A stretch of DNA of 33,766 nucleotides from Treponema sp. (GTDB lineage Bacteria > Spirochaetota > Spirochaetia > Treponematales > Treponemataceae). The stretch lies in assembly GCF_024696245.1 (NCBI RefSeq), contig NZ_JAILGZ010000108.1, forward strand, positions 1 through 33,766, written 5' to 3'. The position numbers were made by a program, and so were the translations under genes. Shown piece by piece: positions 32,279-33,766 of the stretch; within the stretch, counting starts at the first letter, position 1, and each line of letters starts with the position of its first letter. The notes beneath the pieces are model-generated. The model was not told the origin of the DNA and did not search any database. It saw only the letters and a list, made by a program, of their open reading frames with translations.

Positions 32279-32536
32279 ATGAGAACGGCAGTAATTCAGA
32301 CAAGGGTTGATACAGCCTTAAAACATGATGCAGATGCTTTTTTCGAATCCATAGGAATGGATACAACAACGGCAATACGCATTTTTCTTAAGCAGACTTT
32401 AATCCAGCACAAAATCCCCTTTGAGATTGTTCAGGACAGCTCATTTTATTCTGAAAAAAACAAAAAAGCGTTGGAACATTCAAAAATGCAGATGGAGAAC
32501 GGGCAGCACTCAATCCATGATCTTGTCGAGGTATAA
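32279..32536 (+). CDS. RelB/DinJ-family antitoxin (first module)
   Basis: An 85-residue ribbon-helix-helix antitoxin. The N-terminal strand TAVIQTRVDTALKHDADAFFESIGMDTTTAIRIFLKQTL is the RelB/DinJ DNA-binding part, which normally represses its own operon; the C-terminal ~35 residues (FYSEKNKKALEHSKMQMENGQ) should wrap the toxin. The ATG at 32279 has GGAGG 5 nt upstream; the in-frame ATG at 32267 overlaps that site. Two nt separate it from the toxin gene. Confidence 0.88.
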   Translation: MRTAVIQTRVDTALKHDADAFFESIGMDTTTAIRIFLKQTLIQHKIPFEIVQDSSFYSEKNKKALEHSKMQMENGQHSIHDLVEV

Positions 32537-32538
32537 GA

Positions 32539-32802
32539 ATGCACAAGGATTTTTCAGATGATGCCTGGGCAGATTATACCTATTGGATAACGCAGGATAA
32601 AAAGACGCTCAAGAAAATAAATCAGCTTCTTGCGGATATTGAGCGAAACGGAAATGATGGAATCGGTCATCCAGAACCATTGAAAGGTAATTTAACCGGA
32701 TATTGGTCTAGAACTATAGATGAGAAAAACAGATTAGTTTATAAAATTGAAGATGAACTTATAAAGATTATTCAGTGTAAAAATCATTATGATGATAAAT
32801 AA
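32539..32802 (+). CDS. YoeB-family mRNA interferase toxin (first module)
   Basis: An 87-residue toxin of the Txe/YoeB group, which cleaves mRNA in the ribosomal A site. Residues matching the known catalytic set sit at the same numbers as in E. coli YoeB: E46 (HPEPL), R65 (NRLVY) and H83 (NHY). GYWSR (54-58) is also typical. GAGG lies 7 nt before the ATG. YoeB usually pairs with YefM; here the partner is RelB/DinJ-like. Confidence 0.92.
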   Translation: MHKDFSDDAWADYTYWITQDKKTLKKINQLLADIERNGNDGIGHPEPLKGNLTGYWSRTIDEKNRLVYKIEDELIKIIQCKNHYDDK

Positions 32803-32966
32803 AAAGTGACAATCGATTTAAAGAGTGCTTGTCTTATGTACCGATTCTGCCGGTGTCACGCCTGTTATGTGTGTGCAGTCCGGGCTTTCAACTAGCGCAA
32901 CGAAGTGGAGCGGATTTAAAAATTCAACTATTTTTCCGAAGGGGATGACCAATAAGTTCAAAAAGT

Positions 32967-32996
32967 GTCATTTTCGGGTTTGACCCGAAAATCCCA
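32967..32996 (+). repeat. Palindromic repeat, second copy
   Basis: GTCA-TTTTCGGG-TTTGA-CCCGAAAA-TCCC with perfect 8-bp arms (32971-32978, 32984-32991). The arms differ from those at 32131-32151 but the flanks, loop and arm length are the same, so the family keeps its structure. Confidence 0.75.
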
Positions 32997-33007
32997 TTGC
33001 TGCCGAA

Positions 33008-33030
33008 GGCGGGCAAAACCCGCCTTTTTT
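33008..33030 (+). terminator. Terminator before the second toxin-antitoxin module
   Basis: GGCGGG-CAAAA-CCCGCC followed by six T residues; probably ends transcription from the first module. Confidence 0.8.
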
Positions 33031-33034
33031 AAAT

Positions 33035-33064
33035 TTGACAAGAAAAGCAAATTTGTAGTATGTT
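33035..33064 (+). promoter_or_regulatory. Promoter of the second toxin-antitoxin module
   Basis: TTGACA (33035-33040), an 18-nt spacer and TATGTT (33059-33064), 20 nt before the antitoxin ATG. Autorepression by the antitoxin would act here. Confidence 0.6.
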
Positions 33065-33083
33065 TTAGTCGGAGGTAGTAAAT

Positions 33084-33344
33084 ATGACTACAATTTCTGC
33101 TAAAATTGAAAATGAAGACAAAAGCCATTTTGAAAGCATCATAAACTCAATAGGATTAAATGTTACTTCAGCAATAACAGCTTTTGTAAAAGCGACAATC
33201 CGCGAAAATGGAATTCCTTTTGCATTAAAAGCTGCTGACGACCCTTATATTTATTCAGAAGAAAACATTAAATTTCTTCGTCAGGGAATTGCGCAAATTG
33301 AATCAGGAAAAGGACAAATTCATGAATTGAAGGAGACCCTTTAA
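33084..33344 (+). CDS. RelB/DinJ-family antitoxin (second module)
   Basis: An 86-residue ribbon-helix-helix antitoxin (ISAKIENEDKSHFESIINSIGL, then AITAFVKATIRENGIPF). It is clearly related to the first antitoxin in layout, including the YSEEN segment before the toxin-binding tail, but divergent in sequence. GGAGG precedes the ATG. The stop overlaps the toxin start by one base (TAATG), so the pair is translationally coupled. Confidence 0.88.
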   Translation: MTTISAKIENEDKSHFESIINSIGLNVTSAITAFVKATIRENGIPFALKAADDPYIYSEENIKFLRQGIAQIESGKGQIHELKETL

Positions 33345-33616
33345 TGATAAAAGTTTGGGCAGATGTTGCTTGGAACGATTATTGTAATTTTTTTGAACTG
33401 AATCAGAAAAAGATGATAAAAATGGTTCATGAACTTTTGAAAGACATTGAGCGGAATGGTGTTGATAAAGGTCGTGGACAGCCAGAACCATTAAAATATG
33501 AATTTTCTGGTTATTGGAGTCGAAGAATCGATTTGGCTAATCGTCTAGTCTATAAAGTAGATGATGATAAATTGTATATAGTTCAGTGTGGTACTCATTA
33601 TCATCAAGAAAAATAA
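33344..33616 (+). CDS. YoeB-family mRNA interferase toxin (second module)
   Basis: A 90-residue YoeB toxin with E48 (QPEPL), GYWSRRID (56-63), R67 (NRLVY) and H85 (THY) as the expected catalytic and substrate residues. AAGGAG lies before the ATG. The differences from the first toxin are spread along the protein, so this is an old duplication or separate acquisition rather than a recent copy; cross-neutralisation between modules is uncertain. Confidence 0.92.
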   Translation: MIKVWADVAWNDYCNFFELNQKKMIKMVHELLKDIERNGVDKGRGQPEPLKYEFSGYWSRRIDLANRLVYKVDDDKLYIVQCGTHYHQEK

Positions 33617-33681
33617 AACCTGACACAGTTTTTCAAAGCCGACAAACCGGTCAAGCCGCTTTTTTTTTAAATAATATTAAA

Positions 33682-33699
33682 ACTACCCGATTGGGTAGT
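33682..33699 (+). other. Small perfect hairpin near the window end
   Basis: ACTACCC-GATT-GGGTAGT, 7-bp perfect arms, in the last 150 bases where no gene is recognised. A T run (33661-33668) lies just before it. Role unknown. Confidence 0.4.
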
Positions 33700-33766
33700 A
33701 CACAGTTGGAGAAAGTGGGTTATACTTAAAATAATTTAATATATGCACTTCCAGAAATATTTTCTT

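Larger units (their letters stand above)
32803..33034 (+). other. Intergenic region between the two toxin-antitoxin modules
   Basis: No gene recognised. From left to right it holds a stretch of higher GC content (about 32850-32920) with GCGCAACGAAGTGGAGC, which could form a weak imperfect stem, then the palindromic repeat at 32967-32996 and the terminator at 33008-33030. No confident integron attC site could be drawn. Confidence 0.5.

Noticed and set aside
33617..33766. Insertion-sequence end or start of a new gene at the window edge
   Set aside because: Only a 7-bp hairpin and AT-rich sequence are visible; no transposase or reading frame supports a call.

Overview
The window looks like chromosomal DNA of a Treponema-type spirochaete, most likely a free-living or gut/rumen species. 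The signs are AT-rich DNA, Treponema-style lipoproteins, a spirochaete-style small RRM protein, many TTG/GTG starts, and intact arginine and aromatic amino-acid genes that the host-restricted pathogens lack. The assignment is inference from gene content; no database was searched.

Layout. (1) 1-1236, + strand: an RRM RNA-binding protein and an M28-type metallopeptidase. (2) 1246-16641, - strand: one very tight gene row reading rsgA, cheW, a small CheW-like gene, cheB, cheR, a cheA-receiver hybrid, a class III adenylate cyclase with a degenerate receiver domain, and four paralogous six-TM chemoreceptors. Most junctions overlap by 4-14 nt. (3) 16781-20723, + strand: tRNA-Leu(GAG) with promoter and terminator, then argJ, argB and argD, with a palindrome and a tandem ~100-bp repeat between argB and argD. 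(4) 20793-24402: a membrane-anchored protein with a Ca-loop-like motif, a divergent lipoprotein, and a beta-barrel outer-membrane protein split by a frameshift. (5) 24444-27157: a cobalamin-riboswitch-like leader, a lipoprotein, and a TonB-dependent receptor that carries a GC-rich palindromic in-frame insert. (6) 27172-29480: a Tyr/Phe-rich leader peptide with antiterminator and terminator, then DAHP synthase and prephenate dehydrogenase. (7) 29495-32214: a DUF4874/DUF4832-type lipoprotein with an 18-bp coding repeat, then apt. (8) 32279-33616: two consecutive RelB/DinJ-YoeB toxin-antitoxin pairs, with two copies of a small palindromic repeat nearby.

The two strongest leads are these. First, a complete chemosensory array (receptors, two CheW-like proteins, CheA-receiver, CheB, CheR) has an adenylate cyclase in the position of an output enzyme and no free CheY. 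This resembles in gene content the Pil-Chp/cAMP logic of Pseudomonas, but has its own receptor family. Second, a classical ribosome-stalling attenuator sits ahead of DAHP synthase: a peptide containing YFYFSFYYF, a matched antiterminator and a terminator.

A cross-cutting observation is that several genes lacking a Shine-Dalgarno site have a promoter -10 box only 6-10 nt before the start codon, which predicts leaderless or nearly leaderless mRNAs. All domain, motif and secondary-structure calls were made by eye.
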